This document shows, piece after piece, positions 35,780 to 43,724 of a DNA stretch of 64,000 bases (position 1 is its first letter; every line of letters begins with the position of its first letter). The translations under genes were made by a program, and so were the position numbers. Under the pieces are notes generated by a model that saw nothing but the letters and a program-made list of their open reading frames with translations, made no database searches and was not told where the DNA came from. This stretch comes from Arcticibacter svalbardensis MN12-7 (GTDB taxonomy: Bacteria > Bacteroidota > Bacteroidia > Sphingobacteriales > Sphingobacteriaceae): NCBI RefSeq assembly GCF_000403135.1, contig NZ_AQPN01000103.1, positions 1-64,000 on the forward strand, written 5' to 3'.

Positions 35780-36814
35780 ATGCGTATAATGACTAATTCC
35801 GTTATTACACAAAAAGAGGAGTGGACAAATTATCTAAACAAATCTTATACTTATGACTTTTGTCATACCTGGCATTACCACTCGCTCAGCAAAATAGGGT
35901 ATCCTTTGCTCTTTGTTTATCATCAACAGGATGACTTTATTGCTGTGCCCTTGCTCAAGAGATCCATAAAAAGCACTGATCTATTTGATTTAACATCTGT
36001 TTATGGTTATTCAGGTCCTGTCTCGAATAAATCATTTAATGCTATTCAAGAAGAGATGATGCTAAATTTCGAGCATTCCTTTAAAGAATTTATGAAGGCT
36101 GAGCGTTGCATCTGTGTGTTTTCAAGGTTAAATCCATTTATTGGCCAATCGGCTTTGCTGCAGCGAATTGGGTCTGTTTGCTGTAATGGTAAAACCATAT
36201 ACATGGATCTTCAACAGTCGCTAGAAGAACAAAGAGCTAAATATAATAAGCGATTACTGCGTCAGATCAGGCAGCTAAGAAAAGAAAATTACGAAATAAA
36301 AGAGCACGATAGTCAACATGAAATAAAGGTTTTTACCCGGATGTATAAGGAAAATATGGATCGTTTATCCGCATCAAAGGACTACTATTTCGATGAAGAC
36401 TACTTTTTCAAAATACTTCAAACCAAGGAATTCAACAGTAAACTAGTGCTGGTATATCATGGAACGGAAATGATCTGCGGGGCAGTAATCATATGCTCCA
36501 TGAATGTGATTCGAAATCATCTATCCGCCACAAACAAAGATTATCTGAAAGAATCGCCAAGTAAACTACTCACAGATGAAATTAGTGTAGTAGGCCGTCA
36601 AATGGGAATGAAATACTTTCATCTTGGCGGAGGAGTAGGAGGCAAGGAAGATTCCCTGTTCGCCTTCAAAGCATCTTTCTCCAATCTTTATCTAGACGAT
36701 CATCTCTGGTGTTTAATTGCTGATCAGGAAGCATACCAATTCTTAGTGAACAAAGGGAAAATAGAAGTCGATAACGGTTATTTCCCTTTGTATCGTACAG
36801 TACCCATTTATTAA
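35780..36814 (+). CDS. FemAB-like/GNAT-fold acyltransferase, copy 1
   Basis: A 344-residue protein with the double-GNAT layout of FemABX-like transferases. The N-terminal half has FCHTWHYHSLSKIG and DFIAVPLLKR. The middle has KYNKRLLRQIRQLRKEN (helical, basic). The C-terminal half carries the core SKLLTDEISVVGRQMGMKYF and LGGGVGGKEDSLFAFKASFS. A second ATG at 35789 aligns better with the start of copy 2 at 39253. Classical Fem proteins transfer amino acids from aminoacyl-tRNA; relatives use acyl-CoA. In this EPS locus a role in N-acylation or amino-acylation of an amino sugar is inferred. Copy 2 is clearly paralogous along its whole length. Confidence 0.78.
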   Translation: MRIMTNSVITQKEEWTNYLNKSYTYDFCHTWHYHSLSKIGYPLLFVYHQQDDFIAVPLLKRSIKSTDLFDLTSVYGYSGPVSNKSFNAIQEEMMLNFEHSFKEFMKAERCICVFSRLNPFIGQSALLQRIGSVCCNGKTIYMDLQQSLEEQRAKYNKRLLRQIRQLRKENYEIKEHDSQHEIKVFTRMYKENMDRLSASKDYYFDEDYFFKILQTKEFNSKLVLVYHGTEMICGAVIICSMNVIRNHLSATNKDYLKESPSKLLTDEISVVGRQMGMKYFHLGGGVGGKEDSLFAFKASFSNLYLDDHLWCLIADQEAYQFLVNKGKIEVDNGYFPLYRTVPIY

Positions 36815-36908
36815 ACCAACAACAAGCCTGATTCATATTATAATGCTCATCTAAGAGCACTGATTTATTGCTGCATAATTTCGCTAACCTGCTTAAATTT
36901 TAATCGTA

Positions 36909-37712
36909 ATGGAAAATAAATTTGACTACTCCCAGTCTTCTGTTCCATCCTTTATGCAATCTATTGATGGTTTTGGATGGGTTATTTACGAAAACGTATT
37001 AGAGCCCAAATTTATCGATGAGATCAACGATTCACTTGAAGAGGCTTATGAAAAAAGAAGGCAAATTCAGGTAAATAATGGGATTCATAGTAATATGGAA
37101 GGCACCCTTCACCATCTCCTGGAAAAGGATAATTTCGGATCCCGCTTTTTAGAAAAAATGTATTTCGATGAAGAGATGAAGGCTTTTCTTGGAGGCAACT
37201 ATATCTTAAATTCTTTTGGAGGTGTGATGAATTCTAAAAATACAAAACCTTATGTGCAGAACATCCACCGAGATGTCAGGAGCTTTTGGGAAAAGGAAAA
37301 AATGATGATTCAGATGATGGTTCTGCTGGACGATTTTACACTGGCTAACGGTGCTACCTATATGTTATCCGGTTCGCATAAAACAGGAGAAAAGCCGGAT
37401 GAGGAAAAATTCTATCAACATGCCGATAGGGCAGTCGCCAAAAGGGGAAGCATCATTTTATTCGATTCCAATCTATGGCATGCCGCAGGCAAAAATACCA
37501 CCGAAGGTAACCGGAGAGTTTTAACTCTTGGTTTTACACGTCCTTATTTTAAACAGCAAATGGACTATCCCCGCAGTCTGGGATACGAATATGGAGAAAG
37601 TCTGAGTGACAACTTAAGGCAAGTAATAGGCTATAAATCAAGGATACCCGAAAATCTTTATGAGTTTTATCAACCATTAGAAAAACGCATGTATCAACCC
37701 GGACAAGGATAA
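36909..37712 (+). CDS. PhyH-family Fe(II)/2-oxoglutarate-dependent dioxygenase
   Basis: A 267-residue phytanoyl-CoA-dioxygenase-like protein. The iron ligands are visible: HRD near 120-122 and the distal His in FDSNLWHAAGKN near 190, with the 2-oxoglutarate-binding Arg following in GNRRVLTLGF. The N-terminus (GFGWVIYENVLEPKFIDEIN) is typical of the family. It would hydroxylate a small molecule or a sugar-linked acyl group. Position between two FemAB-like acyltransferases suggests the substrate may be the acyl/aminoacyl group or its nucleotide-sugar carrier; this is inference. It lies 94 bp after copy 1 and 11 bp before the next gene. Confidence 0.9.
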   Translation: MENKFDYSQSSVPSFMQSIDGFGWVIYENVLEPKFIDEINDSLEEAYEKRRQIQVNNGIHSNMEGTLHHLLEKDNFGSRFLEKMYFDEEMKAFLGGNYILNSFGGVMNSKNTKPYVQNIHRDVRSFWEKEKMMIQMMVLLDDFTLANGATYMLSGSHKTGEKPDEEKFYQHADRAVAKRGSIILFDSNLWHAAGKNTTEGNRRVLTLGFTRPYFKQQMDYPRSLGYEYGESLSDNLRQVIGYKSRIPENLYEFYQPLEKRMYQPGQG

Positions 37713-37723
37713 TAATCATCTTC

Positions 37724-38695
37724 ATGCGAACTCATCCGAAACGATCAAAGGCAATTGGTGGCTACTTAGAAATGCAACTTCCTAAAGGGGAAGAGTACTA
37801 CCCATCATTAATTAAGTTAAATACGGGAAGAAATGCCCTGGAATATATATTAAAAGTGAATAAATATTCTTTAATATATATCCCTTATTACACCTGTGAA
37901 GTGTTGCTTGAACCAATTAAAAAAAGCAGGATTCCCTATAGCTTCTATACCATTGATCAAAACCTGGATCCTGTAATCGATTTCTATATTGCCCCTACAG
38001 AGTGTTTTTTATATACCAATTACTTCGGAATTAAACAGTTAACCGTTCAAAGATTAAGCGGGCAAATGCAAAATCTGGTAATTGATAATTCGCAGGCTTT
38101 TTTTTCAGAACCACTAGCCGGTATTGATACCTTTTATTCCTGCAGGAAATTCTTTGGCGTTCCCGATGGCGCCTATTTGCAGAGCAATACCATCAGTAAT
38201 CTGAAATTTGAAAGAGATGTTTCCTATAACAGAGTGTCACATCTGGTAAAAAGTATTGATTTGGATATAGAGGACGGGTATGAGGACTTTATTGAAAACA
38301 ATATGGTTCTTACTAACAATCCAATTAAAACGATGTCAGTTCTTACACAATCCATCTTATCCGGGATCGACTATGAAGATTGTGCACGAATCCGAAATCG
38401 AAATTTTCGCATTTTACATCAAGCACTTTCTGGAAAAAACAAACTGGTATTAAATCCCGATGACAGTTACGCTCCAATGTCTTATCCGTTTTTAATAGAA
38501 AAAAATACGGTACAAAAAAAGCTAATCAACAAAAGAATCTATATCCCAACTTATTGGCCCAATGTCTTAAAGTGGACCACTCCTAAGATGTTCGAAAATT
38601 ATCTATGTATCCATCTACTTGCGTTACCTATAGATCACCGACTTAATGACAATGATATGAATCGAATAATCAGCTATATAAACCTACTTATATGA
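37724..38695 (+). CDS. Short, divergent DegT-like PLP-dependent protein
   Basis: A 323-residue protein whose layout follows fold-type-I PLP enzymes but with little family identity. LNTGRNALEYILKVN corresponds to the substrate-binding N-terminus, IYIPYYTCEVLLEPI to the TPFxF region, LVIDNSQAFFSEP to the Asp-containing strand that pairs with the PLP ring, and FYSCRKFFGVPDGAYL to the Schiff-base lysine loop. Those two key residues (Asp and Lys) are present, so it may be active. It is about 60-80 residues shorter than ordinary DegT proteins. The next gene overlaps by 4 bp and encodes a GNAT acetyltransferase, suggesting a two-step amino-sugar modification. Confidence 0.72.
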   Translation: MRTHPKRSKAIGGYLEMQLPKGEEYYPSLIKLNTGRNALEYILKVNKYSLIYIPYYTCEVLLEPIKKSRIPYSFYTIDQNLDPVIDFYIAPTECFLYTNYFGIKQLTVQRLSGQMQNLVIDNSQAFFSEPLAGIDTFYSCRKFFGVPDGAYLQSNTISNLKFERDVSYNRVSHLVKSIDLDIEDGYEDFIENNMVLTNNPIKTMSVLTQSILSGIDYEDCARIRNRNFRILHQALSGKNKLVLNPDDSYAPMSYPFLIEKNTVQKKLINKRIYIPTYWPNVLKWTTPKMFENYLCIHLLALPIDHRLNDNDMNRIISYINLLI

Positions 38696-39219
38696 ACAAT
38701 TTAATCTACTTGAGAGCACTCCACCAGGATGATGCTAAAACTTCTTATGCCTGGCGCAATAACCCTTTAATATGGGAATTTACCAAGTTTCGAGCGGCAC
38801 GACACATTACATTTGAGATCGAAAGCGCATGGATCAAAAATGTAATCAATAAGGACAATGAGTACAGGTTTGCAATTTGTATGAAAGAAGACGGACGTTA
38901 TATAGGAAACGTACAACTCATTGATTTAAAAGAGCACTCAGCGGAATTTCATCTTTTTATTGGCGATGTATCCTATTGGGGAAAGGGTATTGGAAAAGAA
39001 GCTACCGATCTGATCCTTCAATACGGGTTTATAAATCTTGGCCTTAAATTTATCTATCTTCAAGTTCATAGAGAAAATTTACCAGCAATGTCTATTTATA
39101 AGAAGATTGGTTTTGTAGTGGTTAACAATACCGAAGAGTTTATAGATATGGAAATTCAACGAGAAAGTTATCAAACAGTGATTATTCCCAACGACTTAAG
39201 CGATGTTTCAGCCGCTTAA
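38692..39219 (+). CDS. GNAT N-acetyltransferase (RimJ/PseH-like)
   Basis: A 175-residue acetyltransferase: LRALHQDDAKTSYAWRNNPL at the start, GDVSYWGKGIGKEATDLILQ for the acetyl-CoA pyrophosphate loop, and the terminal LQVHRENLPAMSIYKKIGF typical of the family. Members such as PseH acetylate 4-amino groups of UDP-amino-sugars, which fits the adjacent PLP protein (4-bp overlap) and the dehydratase two genes on. Amino-acid acetylation cannot be excluded. Confidence 0.9.
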   Translation: MNNLIYLRALHQDDAKTSYAWRNNPLIWEFTKFRAARHITFEIESAWIKNVINKDNEYRFAICMKEDGRYIGNVQLIDLKEHSAEFHLFIGDVSYWGKGIGKEATDLILQYGFINLGLKFIYLQVHRENLPAMSIYKKIGFVVVNNTEEFIDMEIQRESYQTVIIPNDLSDVSAA

Positions 39220-39252
39220 TAGCATTCCAAAGCACAAACCATATATAACCAT

Positions 39253-40302
39253 ATGATTTCTTTAATTACTGTTTTCCAAAAGAGGGATTGGACAAATTAT
39301 GTTCAACAATCACTACAGTATGATTTTTACCATACCTGGTATTATCATTCTCTGATCAAAGACGACGAGCCAATCTTATTTGTCTTACATGAAGGAGATG
39401 ATTTTATAGCCTTTCCTCTGCTAAAAAGGAAGATTCCGAATTCTGATCTCTACGATCTTACTTGTGTTTATGGTTATACCGGCCCTATCTCAAATAGACG
39501 GCTTGATGATCTGCCAGCTCAGATGATGGATGATTTTAAATCTGAATTTTTGCACTATCTAAAGGGGGAAAAGATTGTTTCCGTCTTCTCACGCCTGCAC
39601 CCGTTTTTTCATCAGATTCCCTTAATGAAACATTTTGAAGGCGTTTGCGATAACGGAAAAGTGGTTATTCTCGATCTGCAGTTGCCTTTGGAAGAGCAAC
39701 GATCAAAATATCAAAAAAGGGTATTAGAAAAAATCAGACAATTGAGAAGGCATGGCTTTGAAGTAAAAGAAGCACACAGTCAACACGATATTAGTGCATT
39801 TGTAGCGATTTATACGGAAAATATGATTCGCATAGGAGCGACTGATTTTTACCTCTTTAATGAGGAATACTTCGAAGATCTACTAAGCTCAACTGAATTC
39901 GATAGTAAATTACTCATGGTGTACCACAACGGCGAACCTGTATGTGGCTCTGTTATAATATGTACACAAAATATCGTACAAGCACATCTTTTAGGCACAC
40001 GAACAGACTATTTTAGGGACTCTCCAGCAAAATTACTTACTGATGAAATTAGCATTATAGGTCGCCAGTTGGGCATGCATTACTTCAATCTTGGCGGAGG
40101 AGTAGGATTTAAAGAAGACTCTTTGTTTTTATGGAAGTCCGCTTTCTCCAGTAAGTCCCTTGATTTTAAAAGCTGGCGCTATATTGCTGATTTAGAAAAG
40201 TACAACGCCTTAGTCAATGAAGCAAACATAGATCCCGAATTAAATGTAGATTATTTCCCCTTATACCGTTATCACAACCCACAGGCAAAACTCTATTCCT
40301 GA
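39253..40302 (+). CDS. FemAB-like/GNAT-fold acyltransferase, copy 2
   Basis: A 349-residue paralogue of the protein at 35780-36814, aligned from the first strand to the end: FYHTWYYHSLIKDD, FIAFPLLKRK, YGYTGPISNRR, RVLEKIRQLRRHGFEVKEAH and the near-identical AKLLTDEISIIGRQLGMHYF followed by LGGGVGFKEDSLF. The nucleotide sequences also remain recognisably alike, but many substitutions have accumulated, so the duplication is not recent. The two copies bracket the PhyH, PLP and GNAT genes. Distinct acyl groups or acceptor positions for the two copies are a plausible reason for their retention. Confidence 0.78.
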   Translation: MISLITVFQKRDWTNYVQQSLQYDFYHTWYYHSLIKDDEPILFVLHEGDDFIAFPLLKRKIPNSDLYDLTCVYGYTGPISNRRLDDLPAQMMDDFKSEFLHYLKGEKIVSVFSRLHPFFHQIPLMKHFEGVCDNGKVVILDLQLPLEEQRSKYQKRVLEKIRQLRRHGFEVKEAHSQHDISAFVAIYTENMIRIGATDFYLFNEEYFEDLLSSTEFDSKLLMVYHNGEPVCGSVIICTQNIVQAHLLGTRTDYFRDSPAKLLTDEISIIGRQLGMHYFNLGGGVGFKEDSLFLWKSAFSSKSLDFKSWRYIADLEKYNALVNEANIDPELNVDYFPLYRYHNPQAKLYS

Positions 40303-40331
40303 GGTCAATTTATGTCGTTTATCTTATCGTT

Positions 40332-42281
40332 ATGAAGAAAGTATTATTTTGCGAAAAGGCCTATTCCCGGTGGCTTATTCTATTTATTGATCTTTTTATT
40401 ATTAACTGGGCATTTTCACTCTCCTATTTCATCACCTATAAATTTCAATACAATGAAATATTTCAGGATGGATTTATTCGTATGCTGGCCTTTTACAATA
40501 TCGTTTCCTTAATGGTGTTTTTATCCTTGCGTATTCACACTGGAATCATCCGGTATTCGAATACAGAGGACATCTTCCGGATCTTTAAAGCCTTAATGAT
40601 CAGTAGCGTTTTGTTTTGGGCAGCCAGCAAATTATTCATCATCCCTTATCTGACTCCCGAACTAAAGGTAATTGATGTCATCACTATCCTTAACTTTTTT
40701 ACCGCTACCTCCTTGCTGATCATTTTAAGGACAGTGGTGAAAGGAATGTTTGCCTACCTCAAGGAGCTGGAATTAGAGAATTGTGAAAATGTATTAATCT
40801 ATGGATCAGATAAAAAGGCCCTTTTAATTAAACAAGCGTTTGAGTTTTCTCCTGTGAAACATTATCGAATTTTAGGCTTTATTGATAACAACGAAGATCG
40901 AATCGATAAATACATTGAGCAGAAAAAAGTCTATTCGCCGCACTCTATTGAGTCACTCCGTCGCAAGTTTGGTATCGAAAAAATGGTGATCATGAACGAC
41001 TCATTAAATCAGGAGAGTCAGAAGATGGCAGTTGAAACCTGTATCAAACTGGGCATAAAAGTAATCGCTGTTCCCCCATCAACCGAGTGGGTGAATGGAA
41101 GACTCAGTTTAAATCAAATCAGGGATCTTAAAATAGAAGATCTTTTGCAACGTGATCCTATCATTCTTCAAAAGGATAATGTTTCCAGGGAGCTTTCAGG
41201 CAAACGGATCTTAGTTACCGGAGCAGCAGGCTCTATCGGAGCAGAAATAGTCAGGCAGCTTTTTAGCTATAACCCCGCTTCATTAATTCTCTGCGACCAG
41301 GCAGAAACCCCTTTACATGAATTGCAATTGGATATAGAAGATCATTTTCCAGGTCTTAAAGCTACTATCTGCATGGTGAATATCCAAAATGAAAAACGTC
41401 TGAGACACCTGTTTTCGACTTATAATCCTCAAATTGTGTTCCATGCCGCCGCATTTAAACATGTGCCCATGATGGAAGGTAATCCTTCAGAAGCCATATT
41501 AACCAATGTACTAGGAACAAAAAACCTGGCCGATCTCGCAGTAGAATTTAAAGTGGAAAAGTTTATCATGATCTCTACCGATAAAGCAGTAAACCCTACC
41601 AATGTGATGGGTGCGTCAAAATGCCTTGCGGAGATGTATATTCAATCGTTGAATTTCTACCAGTTAAGGACCCATCCTATTGAAGAAATTCTTCAGACAC
41701 CCGGCTATCAAGCCTCAGCAACCAAGTTTATTACCACCAGATTTGGTAATGTTTTAGGCTCTAATGGATCAGTGGTGCCACGTTTTAAAGAGCAAATAGA
41801 AAGGGGCGGACCTGTCACCGTTACCCACCCTGAAATTACCCGGTTTTTCATGACTATACCCGAATCCGTGCAGCTAGTACTCGAAGCATCAGCTATGGGA
41901 AAAGGAGGGGAGATTTTTATATTTGATATGGGAAAACCAATCCGGATAGTGGATATGGCGATAAAAATGATTCGCCTTGCAGGCCTATCACCCGATCAGG
42001 ATATTAAAATTGTATATACCGGTTTAAGGCCGGGAGAGAAACTTTACGAAGAACTTCTGAATAAAGAAGAGCTCGTGATGCCAACTTATCATGCCAAGAT
42101 TAAAATATCAAAAGGGATGCACTGCCAATTCTCATTTGTAAAGAAATCCATTGACGAATTACTGGTAATAAATCATATGGGTGATGATGTAGCGATGGTA
42201 AAAAAGATGAAGGAAATTGTTCCAGGATTTAAAAGCAATAATTCCGTCTACCATGAACTGGATAACCTGGTACTGAATTAA
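40332..42281 (+). CDS. Membrane nucleotide-sugar 4,6-dehydratase (PglF/CapD/WbpM-like)
   Basis: A 649-residue protein with four N-terminal membrane helices (about 10-130), a first Rossmann domain (about 150-250, VLIYGSDKKALLIKQAFE) and a C-terminal catalytic SDR domain (about 285-580) starting ILVTGAAGSIGAEIVRQL. AAFKHVPMMEGNP, STDKAVNPTNVMGASK and RFGNVLGSNGSVVP are diagnostic for UDP-GlcNAc 4,6-dehydratases of this group. The active-site Tyr is replaced by Met (NVMGASK), as is usual in the membrane PglF/WbpM class. It makes UDP-4-keto-6-deoxy-GlcNAc, the likely substrate of the aminotransferases in the locus. It is the last gene of the EPS block. Confidence 0.92.
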   Translation: MKKVLFCEKAYSRWLILFIDLFIINWAFSLSYFITYKFQYNEIFQDGFIRMLAFYNIVSLMVFLSLRIHTGIIRYSNTEDIFRIFKALMISSVLFWAASKLFIIPYLTPELKVIDVITILNFFTATSLLIILRTVVKGMFAYLKELELENCENVLIYGSDKKALLIKQAFEFSPVKHYRILGFIDNNEDRIDKYIEQKKVYSPHSIESLRRKFGIEKMVIMNDSLNQESQKMAVETCIKLGIKVIAVPPSTEWVNGRLSLNQIRDLKIEDLLQRDPIILQKDNVSRELSGKRILVTGAAGSIGAEIVRQLFSYNPASLILCDQAETPLHELQLDIEDHFPGLKATICMVNIQNEKRLRHLFSTYNPQIVFHAAAFKHVPMMEGNPSEAILTNVLGTKNLADLAVEFKVEKFIMISTDKAVNPTNVMGASKCLAEMYIQSLNFYQLRTHPIEEILQTPGYQASATKFITTRFGNVLGSNGSVVPRFKEQIERGGPVTVTHPEITRFFMTIPESVQLVLEASAMGKGGEIFIFDMGKPIRIVDMAIKMIRLAGLSPDQDIKIVYTGLRPGEKLYEELLNKEELVMPTYHAKIKISKGMHCQFSFVKKSIDELLVINHMGDDVAMVKKMKEIVPGFKSNNSVYHELDNLVLN

Positions 42282-42633
42282 AGCATTAAAGATCCCTGTA
42301 GAGTTGTATCTGGAATAGATTTAAAATAAGGGTTTACCCAAAGTTTGCAGGACGCACACAAGTCTGATTTTAAAGTAGGATATTTCTTCTACAAAGAATT
42401 GACATATTTGGCATTTATATTTTGAGCGTTAAGTCCTAAAGGAATGATTAGAAAGATCCATAAAAGCCAGCTAAGTGTTTTTTAAGCATGAGGAACGTTT
42501 TAGTGTCAAGGAATAAGTTTTACAAATTTCACAAATGTTTCCAACAATAGAAAAAATACACTTTGTTTTTATAGAACTAACCTGATTTTAATATGCTAAA
42601 TTTATTTTTGCATTTAGTATTTTAAATAGCATA
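42282..42633. other. 352-bp intergenic region between the EPS locus and the PI-PLC gene
   Basis: No open frame of note and no clear terminator is visible after the dehydratase. A hairpin-forming repeat (ATGCTAAAT / ATTTAGTAT with one G-T pair) lies at about 42593-42620, just before the PI-PLC ATG, and may be a regulatory element. A promoter for that gene must lie here but I cannot pick a consensus box. Confidence 0.4.
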
Positions 42634-43719
42634 ATGAAAACAGGTACTTCAGCAATTCTCATTCTTTTAACAGCTTGCTCTTTACAGGCACAAACAAAGG
42701 CACCAGACGATAGCTTTAAGCTCAATCAGATTCAAGTGATTGGATCCCATAACAGTTATAAACAGGCTATTGAACCTGCATTATTCAAACTTATCCAGGC
42801 TAAAGATTCAACTAACCGTTTAGGTGGATTACAGTATGAGCATATTGCCATTACTGAGCAGCTTAATATGGGTCTGCGAAACTTGGAAATCGATGTCTAT
42901 GCTGACAGTAAAGGTGGTAAATATGCACATCCAAAGGGACTGGACTTAGTTAAGCCAGACCAACCCTATGACACAGCAGGTGTGATGAACCAACCCGGAT
43001 TTAAAGTATTACACGTCCCCGATATTGATTTCAGAAGTTCAAGTCTTACATTTGATGACTGCCTCCAGAAATTGAAGAACTGGTCGAACTCAAATCCAGG
43101 CCACATCCCTGTATTTATTACATTAGAACCCAAGGATGGCGAGAAAAACCGTTTTGGAACCACACCCGAAGCTTTTACACCAGCACTATTCGATGAGCTA
43201 GACGCCGTAATCCGTGAAAAGTTAGGTATAGATAAACTCATTACACCAGATATGGTAAGAGGCAATTTTAAAACTTTGGAAGAAGCGGTATTAAACGGTA
43301 ACTGGCCTAATCTTAAACAAGCCAAAGGTAAATTCTTATTTATTCTGGATAACAGTGATAAAAAGCGCGATCTCTATATGCAGGACCATCCCTCATTAAA
43401 AGGACGATTAATATTTGTCAATGCTGAACCAGGAAAACCCGAAGCCGCTACACTCTTCAGGAATAATTCAGCAGATCCGACCATTCCAGAACTAGTCACA
43501 AAAGGATATATTATCCGTACACGTGCAGATTCAGATACTAAGGAAGCCCGTGCCAATGATTACACCCACTTTAAACAAGCACAAAATTCAGGTGCACAAA
43601 TTATCACGACTGACTATTATAAGCCAAGTGCTTTTTTCCATTCTCCTTATCATATCATTTTTGAGGATGGTTCTTATGTGCGAAAAAATCATTTATTTGA
43701 AAAACTTAACATCAAGTAG
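42634..43719 (+). CDS. Secreted Ca2+-dependent phosphoinositide phospholipase C-like protein
   Basis: A 361-residue exported protein (signal peptide 1-20, ending SLQAQ). The catalytic-domain start QIQVIGSHNSYKQ supplies the first catalytic His39. GLRNLEIDVYAD gives the calcium-binding Glu/Asp cluster, and PGFKVLHVPDIDFRSSS follows. The layout fits the Ca2+-dependent PI-PLC-C1 family of secreted bacterial proteins, not the cytoplasmic glycerophosphodiester phosphodiesterases. Substrates could be phosphatidylinositol-type or other glycerophospholipids. It runs convergent to the metallophosphoesterase at 43725, with 5 bp between stops, and together they suggest phosphate or head-group release. 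Confidence 0.85.
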   Translation: MKTGTSAILILLTACSLQAQTKAPDDSFKLNQIQVIGSHNSYKQAIEPALFKLIQAKDSTNRLGGLQYEHIAITEQLNMGLRNLEIDVYADSKGGKYAHPKGLDLVKPDQPYDTAGVMNQPGFKVLHVPDIDFRSSSLTFDDCLQKLKNWSNSNPGHIPVFITLEPKDGEKNRFGTTPEAFTPALFDELDAVIREKLGIDKLITPDMVRGNFKTLEEAVLNGNWPNLKQAKGKFLFILDNSDKKRDLYMQDHPSLKGRLIFVNAEPGKPEAATLFRNNSADPTIPELVTKGYIIRTRADSDTKEARANDYTHFKQAQNSGAQIITTDYYKPSAFFHSPYHIIFEDGSYVRKNHLFEKLNIK

Positions 43720-43724
43720 GTTAA

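Noticed and set aside
42966-43325. 119-residue minus-strand frame
   Set aside because: Antisense to the PI-PLC gene and of shadow-like composition.
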